DNA from: Paenibacillus nasutitermitis
GTDB lineage: Bacteria; Bacillota; Bacilli; Paenibacillales; Paenibacillaceae
Length of the DNA stretch: 64,000 nucleotides
Assembly (NCBI RefSeq): GCF_014641075.1
Contig: NZ_BMHP01000006.1
Coordinates: forward strand, 214,422 to 278,421
Direction of reading: 5' to 3'
The notes under the pieces were generated by a model. That model did not search any database. It saw nothing but the letters and a program-made list of their open reading frames with translations, and was not told the DNA's origin. The position numbers were made by a program, and so were the translations under genes. This document shows positions 15,886 to 24,367 of this stretch, one piece after another. Position 1 is the first letter of the stretch; the number at the start of each line of letters is the position of its first letter.

Positions 15886-17574
15886 TCACATAGCAGCAGG
15901 CATAATACCTGTAATCTCGTAGAATACAACTCCTAGTGGGGCTAGAACATGTGATAGAACAAGCTTCCCGTCTTTAATCTCCACGGTCTCCTCTGTGTAC
16001 ATCAGGCTGGCTAATCCGCGATACTTTTCTGCATTGGCATACCATAGACGTTGGATCTTTGAATTCGCTATGCTTCGTATCGTCCACGAATCACTCGACC
16101 ATCTGCCAAAATCATCGTCGGCGACCCCTTGCTCGTCAAGTAAAGCCCGCCACTCCGGCCAGAAGTTGGCATGTTCATCGTCAATTAACCACTGCTTAAC
16201 CGATAGGGTACCGTCTTGCGACGCTTTTACGTTGTCAAACGTAATCGTCACCGGCTCGCCTGTCGTGGCATTCCCAGCCGGATTAAAGTTGTAAACGAGA
16301 AGGTGAGCGGTCCGGGAGTCTTCGCGATAGGCGCCGATTCCATCCACCTCATTAGCCTCATTCGCCGCTTGGGTTATCGTTTGAACCGGAATTCTGCTTG
16401 CACCTTCCATCCGGCAGCTCAAATTAGCAACATGGGTCCCCACGGGATCTACCCCGCTTGTTCCTCCCCATATACGTTCTGTATTCAAATACCAAGTGGA
16501 AAAATAATCGAGTCCGATATCATGCATATGCTTGAACAATCTCGCATCGCTCGCCGCTTGGTAACCCGAAGCTACCGTTCGTGGAAATAGCTCCTTGTCA
16601 TCTTTTCCCAGCATCAACCTGCCCTCGTCTACGCCGTATTCCAGATCGGTCAAGCCGTTCACTACCGCCCGGTCGCGCAGTAATTGCAGGTTCGACTCCA
16701 GGCTGTAAGCGGACATTACCCCTGTTTGATGATCATAATAGGAGAATGTGAGGAAATCGAGCTGAGTGCCCTTCTTGCCGGTGTAGTAATTCGTGCCGTG
16801 CGCCACATGGTCAATAAATTCCCTTTCATCCCAGTACCCTTCCCCATTCGTCATGCTGTGGGCGCCAATGTACAGATGCTCCGCGCCGACGACTTCCTCC
16901 AATGCGGCAACCGTGTAATCGTACAATTTGAAGTACGCTTCCTTCGTCGTTTGGGGATCCCCGGCGTCGAACCAATCGATGTTTTCGTATTCGACCAATG
17001 CCCTCCAAGTCCACGTACGAACTTCTTCCAGGCCGAAGCGGCCGGCCATGTATTGCGCAAGCGCCTTGATGTAGTCGTAGTAAACGCTGTAATCATCCGG
17101 CGGTCGCACATTCACGCCGAATGCCCGGATAAGCGGATCAGAGCTGTATTTAAGCGGAACGTTGCCCGTAGCGATATGCGGGATCAATCCCTGCCGTATA
17201 ATATTTTGCACGGCATCTCCCAGGCGGGTAAAGTTGTAATCGGTTAAATGTCCGCGGTCGCCCGGATTCAAGAACAGATCCCGCAATTCCGTGCCTCCCG
17301 TCGAAGTCATGAGCTGAATGCGTTTGACGAACGGGTAGTTCGTTCTAATATAGTCCTCCGGTTGATCCCCGGCCGTCGTCAACCAATCCATTCCTAATTC
17401 CCACTGGTTCAAATCCGTAAATTTATTTTCCAGCGTCCGGCCCGGTTCGGACAGGTTCACCTTCAAGCAAACGGCTGTTTGGAAATCGACATTCAGCGTT
17501 TCTGCCGGCATTTCTGATAATACATCCCTTGGCATTTCCTTCTGCAAAGCCATGTTCTGTTCCGGCGTAACCAT
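15886..17574 (-). CDS. GH39-like clan A glycosidase
   Basis: This protein has 562 residues from the ATG at 17574, chosen for the GGAGGAGGAAAGG before it; a longer reading to 17616 is less likely. No export signal follows, so it is probably cytoplasmic. The central region fits a GH39-type TIM barrel: FVKRIQLMTSTGG early, RTWTWRALVEYENIDWF at the position of the acid/base strand, FLTFSYYDH, and LEYGVDEGRL as the likely nucleophile strand. A C-terminal beta domain starts near residue 420. The usual Asn-Glu-Pro of clan A is replaced by VEYEN, so the catalytic pair (Glu in VEYEN, Glu in DEG) is inferred. Likely activity is on a beta-xyloside or related glycoside. Confidence 0.75.
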   Translation of the reverse strand: MVTPEQNMALQKEMPRDVLSEMPAETLNVDFQTAVCLKVNLSEPGRTLENKFTDLNQWELGMDWLTTAGDQPEDYIRTNYPFVKRIQLMTSTGGTELRDLFLNPGDRGHLTDYNFTRLGDAVQNIIRQGLIPHIATGNVPLKYSSDPLIRAFGVNVRPPDDYSVYYDYIKALAQYMAGRFGLEEVRTWTWRALVEYENIDWFDAGDPQTTKEAYFKLYDYTVAALEEVVGAEHLYIGAHSMTNGEGYWDEREFIDHVAHGTNYYTGKKGTQLDFLTFSYYDHQTGVMSAYSLESNLQLLRDRAVVNGLTDLEYGVDEGRLMLGKDDKELFPRTVASGYQAASDARLFKHMHDIGLDYFSTWYLNTERIWGGTSGVDPVGTHVANLSCRMEGASRIPVQTITQAANEANEVDGIGAYREDSRTAHLLVYNFNPAGNATTGEPVTITFDNVKASQDGTLSVKQWLIDDEHANFWPEWRALLDEQGVADDDFGRWSSDSWTIRSIANSKIQRLWYANAEKYRGLASLMYTEETVEIKDGKLVLSHVLAPLGVVFYEITGIMPAAM

Positions 17575-17806
17575 CGTCCTTTCCTCCTCCTGATTCAGCA
17601 AGCTGCCTGGGAACATCGCGGCAGTGACGAGAAAGAGCGCCGTGATGCCTGGCCCTACTCTTGTATTTCCGTGCGTAAAAGCAGTTTATTTTTCTGAATT
17701 TTCACTCTATTTAGGGCATTGGAGGCATGAGAAAAGAGACCACCTTAGACGTTCGGCATATAACTTTACGTGTGCCAAGGAGGACTCTGTATCACAGTCA
17801 CAGGCC

Positions 17807-17835
17807 ATTAAAGGCGGGGCAATGCCGCCTTTAAT
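17807..17835 (-). terminator. Hairpin at end of GntR gene
   Basis: ATTAAAGGCGG and CCGCCTTTAAT form a perfect 11-base-pair stem with a seven-base loop overlapping the GntR stop codon. There is no T run after it on the minus strand, so it may stabilise the transcript end rather than terminate. Confidence 0.4.
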
Positions 17836-18505
17836 ACTGACTTTTCTCGATGCGCTCGATAATGATGTTCATAGCGTTCATAATGTGATGATCGAGCATT
17901 TGAATGGACTCCTCATTCTTCTGAATGATCATGTCCGCCAGCTCCCTGTGATCGTCGCAAAACTCCGCAAACGTCGGTCTCGTCATATTGGTGATTTCCA
18001 GAATCGCCTGAACGGTATTGGCCATCGTATTCCATGCTACCGTCATCGGGTTATTGTCCGCCATCAGAATCAGGCTTCTATGGAAGGAAATATCCAAATA
18101 CGCCGTATCGTAGCTGGTAATCTCTTCTCCCTTAGCCTTGTAGGACTCAAGCAATTCCATGGCGTCGAACAGAGGCCTGTACCGGAAAGTAGGACTCTTG
18201 AATGTGCTTAGCAGTGCGGTCCGCTCCAGCAGAAGACGCAGCTCGAAAATGTCCCTCACGTCTTTTGCCGAGCACCCGATGACCTCCGTGCCGCCGTTCG
18301 TCAAGTTCATAACAAGCCCTTCCAGCGCGAGCATCTGGAGCGAAGTCCGAACCGGAGCGCGGCTAATCCCCATCTGTTCGGCAAGCTTCGCTTCTATCAA
18401 TCGCGTACCGGGCTTATATTTACCAAGAATAATGTCCTTGCGCAATTGAGTAACGACTTCCTTGGTATGATGCGAACGCGATAGCGAGTCCGTGTAATTG
18501 CTCAT
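17831..18505 (-). CDS. GntR-family (FCD/FadR subgroup) transcriptional regulator
   Basis: This is a 224-residue regulator. Residues 10-75 are the winged helix: HTKEVVTQLRKDIILGKYKPG, then LAEQMGISRAPVRTSLQMLALEGLV. Residues 80-215 are the all-helical FCD ligand domain, with the characteristic FELRLLLE, Asp and His metal-site positions and YDTAYLDISFHRSLI. These proteins usually sense a sugar acid or a related carboxylate and repress a catabolic operon. It sits between the GH39-like gene and the transporter operon, which ends at a terminator just upstream. TTGTATACAA-like sites around the island are good candidates for its operators. Confidence 0.93.
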   Translation of the reverse strand: MSNYTDSLSRSHHTKEVVTQLRKDIILGKYKPGTRLIEAKLAEQMGISRAPVRTSLQMLALEGLVMNLTNGGTEVIGCSAKDVRDIFELRLLLERTALLSTFKSPTFRYRPLFDAMELLESYKAKGEEITSYDTAYLDISFHRSLILMADNNPMTVAWNTMANTVQAILEITNMTRPTFAEFCDDHRELADMIIQKNEESIQMLDHHIMNAMNIIIERIEKSQY

Positions 18506-18675
18506 TAGAATAAGCTTCCTTTATTTGTTTTTTTCGACGGGATCTTGCTCATCGATTGCATTTAGCATAGCAACTGCATATGTATCCTGTCAACATTAGG
18601 GATATTTTGAATATCAACTCTACAGTTCAAGTACAATCAGCAAATTACCCCTCGATACTAGCAATCCCTTCGAAA

Positions 18676-18724
18676 ATAAAGGAAAGGTTAACTTGCCCGC
18701 AATCAGCAGGTTAACCTTCTTTCC
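18676..18724 (-). terminator. Terminator of the double-transporter operon
   Basis: On the minus strand a GGAAAGAAGGTTAAC arm pairs with GTTAACCTTTCC (one bulged A), followed by TTTATTTT. It closes the long operon that ends with the solute-binding protein at 18771 and isolates the GntR gene. The rest of the 18506-18770 gap holds nothing else I recognise. Confidence 0.8.
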
Positions 18725-18770
18725 TGGAGCTTTTCTGTCAAAGTCCATCGTATAGCACGCATTATAAGCT

Positions 18771-20150
18771 TTATTTATAATACTCGTCGACCTTCTGCTG
18801 CATGATCTTCGTCAGATTATCCAGGAACGTTTGCGGATCCTCGCTGGATGTTCCGTTGAGAACAGCCACGAAATCCGCTTCGAACGTTTCAGGTAAATCT
18901 ACCGGCGTTTGCGGCGGGTATTTCTTGACTTTGCTTAAAATATCCAGAGCCAGTGCAAGATACGGATCCGATTGCGCCTTTTCCTGGAGGAACGGAAGGT
19001 CTTTCTTTGCCGGCATAACGCCGAGAATATCGTTGGAGATTTTTGCCGCGTTTTCGGTCGTTGTAAGCCATTTAATAAATTGGAATGCGGCATCTTTATT
19101 TTTGGAAGTCGATACGAGCGAGAACCCATATCCGCCTACCCATAGTCCTTCTTCCGGCATCGGGGTCAAGATAACGTCCATCTCTTCCCTCATCTTCTTC
19201 GTCGAGTAGAACGATACGGCCATCTTGTTTGCATCGAACAAATCCGTATTCTCAGGCAATGTCCCTTTCAGTTCATTAATCCGTTCAGGATTGATATTTT
19301 CTTGATAGAAGTCCGCCAACCACTCGACAGCCTCAACGATCTTCGGATTATTGTAGCCTACCTTGCGCGTCTTCGGATCGTAAATATCTTCGGCTGTCGC
19401 GCCATTGATCAGCGACCACGTCAACATTGCGGTACCACCGCCCCACAGGCTTGATGGATCGAAGGTCGTCATTTCCTGCTTGCCGTCCTTCACGACCCAG
19501 AACTGCTTCAGATAATTGCCCAGGTCCTCTAAACTATTCAGTTCCGGTACGTCTGTAACTCCGTATTGATCCAGAATTTTGCGGTTTGAATGAAGTCCGA
19601 AATTCGGATCGATGTTCCAGGGCAATCCGTACAATTTATCTCCTACGTAGTATTTGTTGAAGGATGGCGCGTAGAACTGATCAACATTCACTTCCGGATA
19701 TTGTTCTAAGTACGGCGTTAAATCCTCCAGCAAGTTATCTTTCATAAAATTGGGTTGTGGGCTGTAAGTCATGACCACGTCCGGGCTGTCACTGGCCGCA
19801 ACCATCGATTGCAACGCCGCCGTGCCTCCAGCGGTTACATATTCCAGCTTTACGTTAGGGTACTGTTCCATGAATGCGATACCCAATGCATCGAACATCG
19901 CTTTATTCGGCTGAGCATCTCCCCATTCGCGCAATACCTTTACCGTTCCGGAGAAAGACTTGTTGTCCGTGTTGTCCGCTTCCGGAGTTGTGTTCGGCTT
20001 GCCGGAATTCGAATTCGCTGGGCTTGGCGTGTTCTGACCCGCCTCGGGCGCATTGCCTGCTCCGTTGTTGTTACCGGATGAACATCCGGCAAGGAAGATG
20101 ACGATACTAAGAACCATTAACGATAAAGGCTTGTACAATTTCGTCTTCAT
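18771..20150 (-). CDS. Carbohydrate ABC transporter substrate-binding lipoprotein
   Basis: This protein has 459 residues from the ATG at 20150, with AAGGGG about ten bases upstream; the frame is open to 20222 without a good site. The signal peptide ends in the lipobox FLAGC, then a Ser/Asn/Gly-rich spacer, then a family 1 extracellular solute-binding fold (FMEQYPNVKLEYV, PDVVMTYSPQ, GLPWNID and so on). It captures an oligosaccharide for the CUT1 permeases encoded just upstream (20306-22109). The 155-base gap before it carries two TTGTATAC sites, suggesting that it also has its own regulated promoter and is made in excess of the permeases. Confidence 0.95.
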   Translation of the reverse strand: MKTKLYKPLSLMVLSIVIFLAGCSSGNNNGAGNAPEAGQNTPSPANSNSGKPNTTPEADNTDNKSFSGTVKVLREWGDAQPNKAMFDALGIAFMEQYPNVKLEYVTAGGTAALQSMVAASDSPDVVMTYSPQPNFMKDNLLEDLTPYLEQYPEVNVDQFYAPSFNKYYVGDKLYGLPWNIDPNFGLHSNRKILDQYGVTDVPELNSLEDLGNYLKQFWVVKDGKQEMTTFDPSSLWGGGTAMLTWSLINGATAEDIYDPKTRKVGYNNPKIVEAVEWLADFYQENINPERINELKGTLPENTDLFDANKMAVSFYSTKKMREEMDVILTPMPEEGLWVGGYGFSLVSTSKNKDAAFQFIKWLTTTENAAKISNDILGVMPAKKDLPFLQEKAQSDPYLALALDILSKVKKYPPQTPVDLPETFEADFVAVLNGTSSEDPQTFLDNLTKIMQQKVDEYYK

Positions 20151-20232
20151 TCTTTTTAATCCCCTTCGCTCGTTTTTTAATAACGCTCTCATAATATATC
20201 CCAATTTTTTTAATGTCAACAATTTTTATTAT

Positions 20233-20281
20233 TTGTATACTATTTTTATTTTTTTATAAATTTACAATATTTTGTATACAT
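20233..20281. promoter_or_regulatory. Two TTGTATAC-type sites before binding-protein gene
   Basis: TTGTATACTA begins at 20233 and TTGTATACAT at 20272, about 40 bases apart in the AT-rich gap between the permease gene and the binding lipoprotein. They match the palindrome at 15797 and could be paired operators for the nearby GntR/FCD regulator. Confidence 0.5.
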
Positions 20282-20305
20282 AAAATCACTGCTTATTTTA
20301 CTCCT

Positions 20306-21217
20306 TTATTCGACAAGACTCGATTTTTCCACCCCCTGCATAAACCACTTCTGAACCACGAGATATAACAGGATCGGCGGCAGAATAACATAGAAGCTGC
20401 CTGCCATCTTCATGGATTCGTTATTGTCGTAGCCACCCGTCGCATACATCATCTCCAACGATTTCCACATGCTGTCCAGAGCGAGCGAAAGCGGCATATA
20501 TTCGCCCCTTAGGAATAAACCGGTCAAATAAGTTTCATTCCAATGCCATACGAATGAGAAAATGAACACAATGATGATCGCCGGCTTCGCCAATGGGAGC
20601 ATAAGCTTGTAAAAAATCCGGAAAGGACCCGCACCGTCGATATTAGCCGCTTCTTCATAAGCCTTGGGGATGGTCTGAAAAAACTGTCTGAAGATGATGA
20701 CGAACAGCGCTCCCCGTATCCCGTGCCCAAATAAAGCGGGGCCGATTATGGCAATTGGCGAGCCGAGTAATCCAAGCTTGCTGAATAATATATAGAGCGG
20801 CAGCGTGAGCGTCGTCGGAGGAACCAGAAAACAAACGATGAGAATGCCAAACAACAGGTTCCGCCCGGGAAAGTTGAATCGGGCAAAACCGTAGCCGGCA
20901 ACGGAGCAGGATATGACATGAAAAATCGCCCCAAACCCCGCGATAATCAAGCTGTTTATTAACGTCTCCGAGAAACGCATTCCGTACATGGCTTTCTCAA
21001 GAAACGAGAAATCGATCGTTCGCGGAATCCACCTGACCGTAGGGTCAAGAAGATCGGCCGTGCTCTTCACCATTGTCGAAAACATATAGAAGAGCGGATT
21101 TAAATACAGAAATACAATGTTCAAAAGCACGAAATAAATCAATAAGATTCTGAGCATGCCCAGCCGTTCGCTGTTTCCCAGCAGGGCATTCTTCACCGTT
21201 CTGATCACTTTAGGCAT
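20306..21217 (-). CDS. Carbohydrate ABC transporter permease (MalG type)
   Basis: This protein has 303 residues from the ATG at 21217, preferred because AAGGGG lies nine bases upstream and it follows the previous stop at 21222; a longer form from 21247 would overlap. It has six membrane helices and the EAA loop EEAANIDGAGPFRIFYKLMLP that contacts the ATPase. It is the second channel half of the importer formed with the product of 21222-22109 and the lipoprotein at 18771. No dedicated ATPase is adjacent; the MsmX-type ATPase at the head of the operon is the obvious partner. Confidence 0.94.
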   Translation of the reverse strand: MPKVIRTVKNALLGNSERLGMLRILLIYFVLLNIVFLYLNPLFYMFSTMVKSTADLLDPTVRWIPRTIDFSFLEKAMYGMRFSETLINSLIIAGFGAIFHVISCSVAGYGFARFNFPGRNLLFGILIVCFLVPPTTLTLPLYILFSKLGLLGSPIAIIGPALFGHGIRGALFVIIFRQFFQTIPKAYEEAANIDGAGPFRIFYKLMLPLAKPAIIIVFIFSFVWHWNETYLTGLFLRGEYMPLSLALDSMWKSLEMMYATGGYDNNESMKMAGSFYVILPPILLYLVVQKWFMQGVEKSSLVE

Positions 21218-21221
21218 CCTG

Positions 21222-22109
21222 TCATCCCCTTCCTCTGGCCCCGCCAAGTCTTCTAAAGATGAAAAGAAAACCCATAATGATCATGAACACGACAAGAAAG
21301 TAGATCAACCCTATCGCGCTGATAAAGCCGAAGCCTCCCGTATTCATATTTGCAATCAAATAGTTCATAATGCCGTTAAATGGAAAGGTCGACATATCGA
21401 CGATTGAAAAAATGATACTCAACAGGATGAACGGCTTCAGTCCGGGCAGCGTAATCTTCCAAAAAGTCATCCACATGGTCGATCCGTCGATGCGCGCTGC
21501 CTCGTAGACATGGGCGCCTATCGTTTGAAAGCCTACGAGAAACAGCAGGACTTGAACGCCTGAATACCAGAGAATAATAACGATCATATTCAATACGTTG
21601 AGAAGAGGATCGGCCAACACCTTCGGAAAATTCGCAAGAATAAAACCCGAAACATCGTATTGCTCCAGTACTTCCAGACCGCCCGCTCCCTGGAAAAAAA
21701 GTTGATTCAATACTTTTCCCGTCGAGAAGATGACCGGAAGGAAGAAAAAAGCCCGAAATACCGATCTTCCCGGAAACTTGATATTCAGCAGCGTCGCAAC
21801 AAACAGAGCGAACATCACAATGAGCGGTATCGCAATAAGGGTCCGAACGAGCTCCTCTACCAGCAGGATCGGGAACTGATTATCCTTCAGAAAGGCATTG
21901 GTCAAATTTTCGAATCCGACCCATTTCATTTGAAGGCCCAAATTCGTGACTCTAACCTCATTAAAGCTCATGTAGATGGTAAACAGCAGCGGATAGGCAA
22001 CGAACACGCCAAGACCGATCAGCCAGGGGGCGATAAAGAGATAACCGGAAAGGGCCTCTCTGCCGTTGATCGATATTCGATGTGCACGTCTCTTAAAGAT
22101 CCAACGCAT
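21222..22109 (-). CDS. Carbohydrate ABC transporter permease (MalF type)
   Basis: This 295-residue membrane protein has six predicted helices and the EAA loop YEAARIDGSTMWMTFWKITLP. Its start codon shares a base with the stop of the DUF5696 gene (TAATG), so translation is coupled. It pairs with the MalG-type permease downstream. A long loop between helices 1 and 3 (residues 65-120) is usual for the family. Confidence 0.94.
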   Translation of the reverse strand: MRWIFKRRAHRISINGREALSGYLFIAPWLIGLGVFVAYPLLFTIYMSFNEVRVTNLGLQMKWVGFENLTNAFLKDNQFPILLVEELVRTLIAIPLIVMFALFVATLLNIKFPGRSVFRAFFFLPVIFSTGKVLNQLFFQGAGGLEVLEQYDVSGFILANFPKVLADPLLNVLNMIVIILWYSGVQVLLFLVGFQTIGAHVYEAARIDGSTMWMTFWKITLPGLKPFILLSIIFSIVDMSTFPFNGIMNYLIANMNTGGFGFISAIGLIYFLVVFMIIMGFLFIFRRLGGARGRG

Positions 22110-24367
22110 TATGACCGCCCCTCCTTCTCTACGACCGAATAGTTCTCAGGCTCAACGCTAACGCTATCCGCCACGTAAGGCTTCTTCGTATAATTGACGA
22201 TAACCTTCGTTCCATTTTCGTAAGTCGTTTCAAACACGTCTTTGGCTAATTCGCGGTGGTTCACGATCATTTGATTGCTCAACCTGCCAAGGGACTTCTC
22301 ACGCTCCGTATACTGGGCCGCAACTTGCTCCTTCCATTCCTTGAACTGACTGCTGTATATCCAGCGGCTCAGCGTATCCTTCAAGACGATCGGGTCCTCG
22401 AAAGTAAGCAAGTAAGACGGCAGTGCGCCGTACTCGATCGACTTTAAATAACTGATCCTGGGCTCGTCCTGCATATTCTGCGGGATGCCCGAATAGGACA
22501 CGAGTCCATGAAGGGCGATCAGGTAAAAGGGAACCGTCTTCGCAGTCAGCATATCGTAGCTCGTATCAAATGGAATGCTGCCAATATGATCCGCGTAAGG
22601 CAGCACATAGGCGTTGCCATGCTTGACTCTCGCTTCGCCCAATTGCTCGGCTGTTTCTCTTAGCATGTCGCCAAAGATCGCCCCTGTCCGTTTGCGCGAA
22701 GTCAGATGCGACGGAGTTTCGTCGGAAAATACTGCTTCCCCGAGTCCGGTGTGATAAAGTCCGTCAATGCCTAGCAAGCGAAAGTCCCCAAAGCTTTCGA
22801 ACAACATTTCCCTCGATAAATCCGGGTGGATCCAGTACTTCTGAAGCCCCGGCAATTCGACCGAGATCACCTTGCCGTTCAAGTCTCGGACCGCGTCATA
22901 TTTCGGCTCGAATCCGTCATTAGCGCCGAAGGCGACATTGAAATTATCGCTTAAATACAGCTTCCCTCCGGACTCATGAACACGACCCGCAAGTCTGGAC
23001 AAGCCTTCGGTACCGCCAAGCGCCTTGCTGGGGGGAAACCGGCCCGGCGTGTTTTGGAGATAGCCGTTTTTCTCCCAGCCCATTAACGTAACGTCAAGAC
23101 TTTCGACGCCCGATTCCTTGAGAGACTGAACGATTTGTCCCGCCTGTTCGAACGTCGTCGCCGCAACAAGCTCTCTACCCAGCAAGGCCGGCTTCTGATC
23201 GCCCCCCATCAAATAAAGATCAAGCGGGTAAGCTGCGTCCTCTCTGCGCGCAAGCCCGTTCTTGTCCATTAAATATTGCCGGTAGGCTTTGGCCATACCC
23301 ACATAATCCGCGTCTTCGCCGCTCAGGAAATAATATAGAATACGGCGGTCTTCCTTCATCATATTTTCCTGAAAAACATGGAACCCCTCGCCGAAGAGGT
23401 TGGTCCGTTTAAAATATCCTTGCCTGTAGACAAATTGAGCCGCAACCCAATTAAACGATGTATACATGCCGCCTGGCGTAGCCGAAATCCGGGACGTATA
23501 CTCTCCTTCGTCGATGATGCTTACGAAGGCTTGATTGCCGCTTACTATGCCGAATACGGGATAAAGCGAATCGGCCGGGATTTCTTGATTGTAACGGCTG
23601 ACCTTTTCCTTCTCGTAATCGATAGCCGAGATATCGCTCCCGTACATCTTGGAAGTGTATTGGGACGAATATTTGGTCGTCGGATCAAACGGGATCAGCG
23701 CGCCGACGCCATCCGGTACGAACATATACCCGGTGTTCGTCAATCCTTGCATGGCACCAAAGAGAGGCATGACGGAGATGCTGACTACTTTTGCACTTCC
23801 TGTTTCGCTGATCCGGTCATAAGGGACCTCAACTTCAAGATGATCGTCCGCCAGTTTTACCAAATAAGAAAATCGGATTTGGACCTTGCTCAAGTCAAAT
23901 ACGATTTCCACGCCGTCCTTCATTTGATGGAAGGATACACTCGTTTCCAAATCCTTCGCATTGGCCGTAATGACCTCCGTACTGATTCCATTCAGATCGA
24001 TATAATCGATCATGAAAGGAGATTCCAACGAATTTCTCCAGAAGCCTTTGACCGTCTCCGACCGAAGCGCTTCTTCGGATGGATTGCTGAACCAGTCATG
24101 CCCGCCGAGATGATCGGTCAGCCGCAGTTGGCCGGCGGCGTTGACGGCAAGAGAAATCCGTTCATTCTTGGCAACCGGCGTATACGCCGAACCGACCTTC
24201 AATGGCATCCCCGCAGTAGGCGTAGTCTGAACGGCCGAAGTCTCCGCCACCGGGGTGATGTTGTTATCCGTTTTATTCGCGTTAAGCAGCATGGCTGCGA
24301 TGAGAACCACCATGCAGAAGGTGACGAATGCAACAACGGTCCACCATTTCCTGTTTAATCTAGACAC
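22109..24367 (-). CDS. DUF5696 membrane-anchored protein, glycosidase-like
   Basis: This protein has 752 residues and starts with GTG behind GAGGAG. An N-terminal membrane anchor (about residues 9-28, no lipobox) presents the rest outside. I recognise it as the DUF5696 family found beside YIP1/NHL proteins and CUT1 permeases in Paenibacillus. The middle and C-terminal parts look like a TIM barrel followed by a beta-sandwich: SGGKLYLSDNFN, GIDGLYHTGLGE and the final FETTYENGTKVIVNYT. That layout is common in large glycoside hydrolases, but I cannot point to a proven catalytic pair. It overlaps the upstream YIP1 gene by eight bases. A role in processing or holding a glycan for the adjacent importers is an inference. 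Confidence 0.85.
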   Translation of the reverse strand: MSRLNRKWWTVVAFVTFCMVVLIAAMLLNANKTDNNITPVAETSAVQTTPTAGMPLKVGSAYTPVAKNERISLAVNAAGQLRLTDHLGGHDWFSNPSEEALRSETVKGFWRNSLESPFMIDYIDLNGISTEVITANAKDLETSVSFHQMKDGVEIVFDLSKVQIRFSYLVKLADDHLEVEVPYDRISETGSAKVVSISVMPLFGAMQGLTNTGYMFVPDGVGALIPFDPTTKYSSQYTSKMYGSDISAIDYEKEKVSRYNQEIPADSLYPVFGIVSGNQAFVSIIDEGEYTSRISATPGGMYTSFNWVAAQFVYRQGYFKRTNLFGEGFHVFQENMMKEDRRILYYFLSGEDADYVGMAKAYRQYLMDKNGLARREDAAYPLDLYLMGGDQKPALLGRELVAATTFEQAGQIVQSLKESGVESLDVTLMGWEKNGYLQNTPGRFPPSKALGGTEGLSRLAGRVHESGGKLYLSDNFNVAFGANDGFEPKYDAVRDLNGKVISVELPGLQKYWIHPDLSREMLFESFGDFRLLGIDGLYHTGLGEAVFSDETPSHLTSRKRTGAIFGDMLRETAEQLGEARVKHGNAYVLPYADHIGSIPFDTSYDMLTAKTVPFYLIALHGLVSYSGIPQNMQDEPRISYLKSIEYGALPSYLLTFEDPIVLKDTLSRWIYSSQFKEWKEQVAAQYTEREKSLGRLSNQMIVNHRELAKDVFETTYENGTKVIVNYTKKPYVADSVSVEPENYSVVEKEGRS

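Noticed and set aside
23378..24358. Plus-strand frame of 326 codons opposite the DUF5696 gene
   Set aside because: Arg/His-rich shadow with no domain; the opposite strand fits a tightly overlapped operon.
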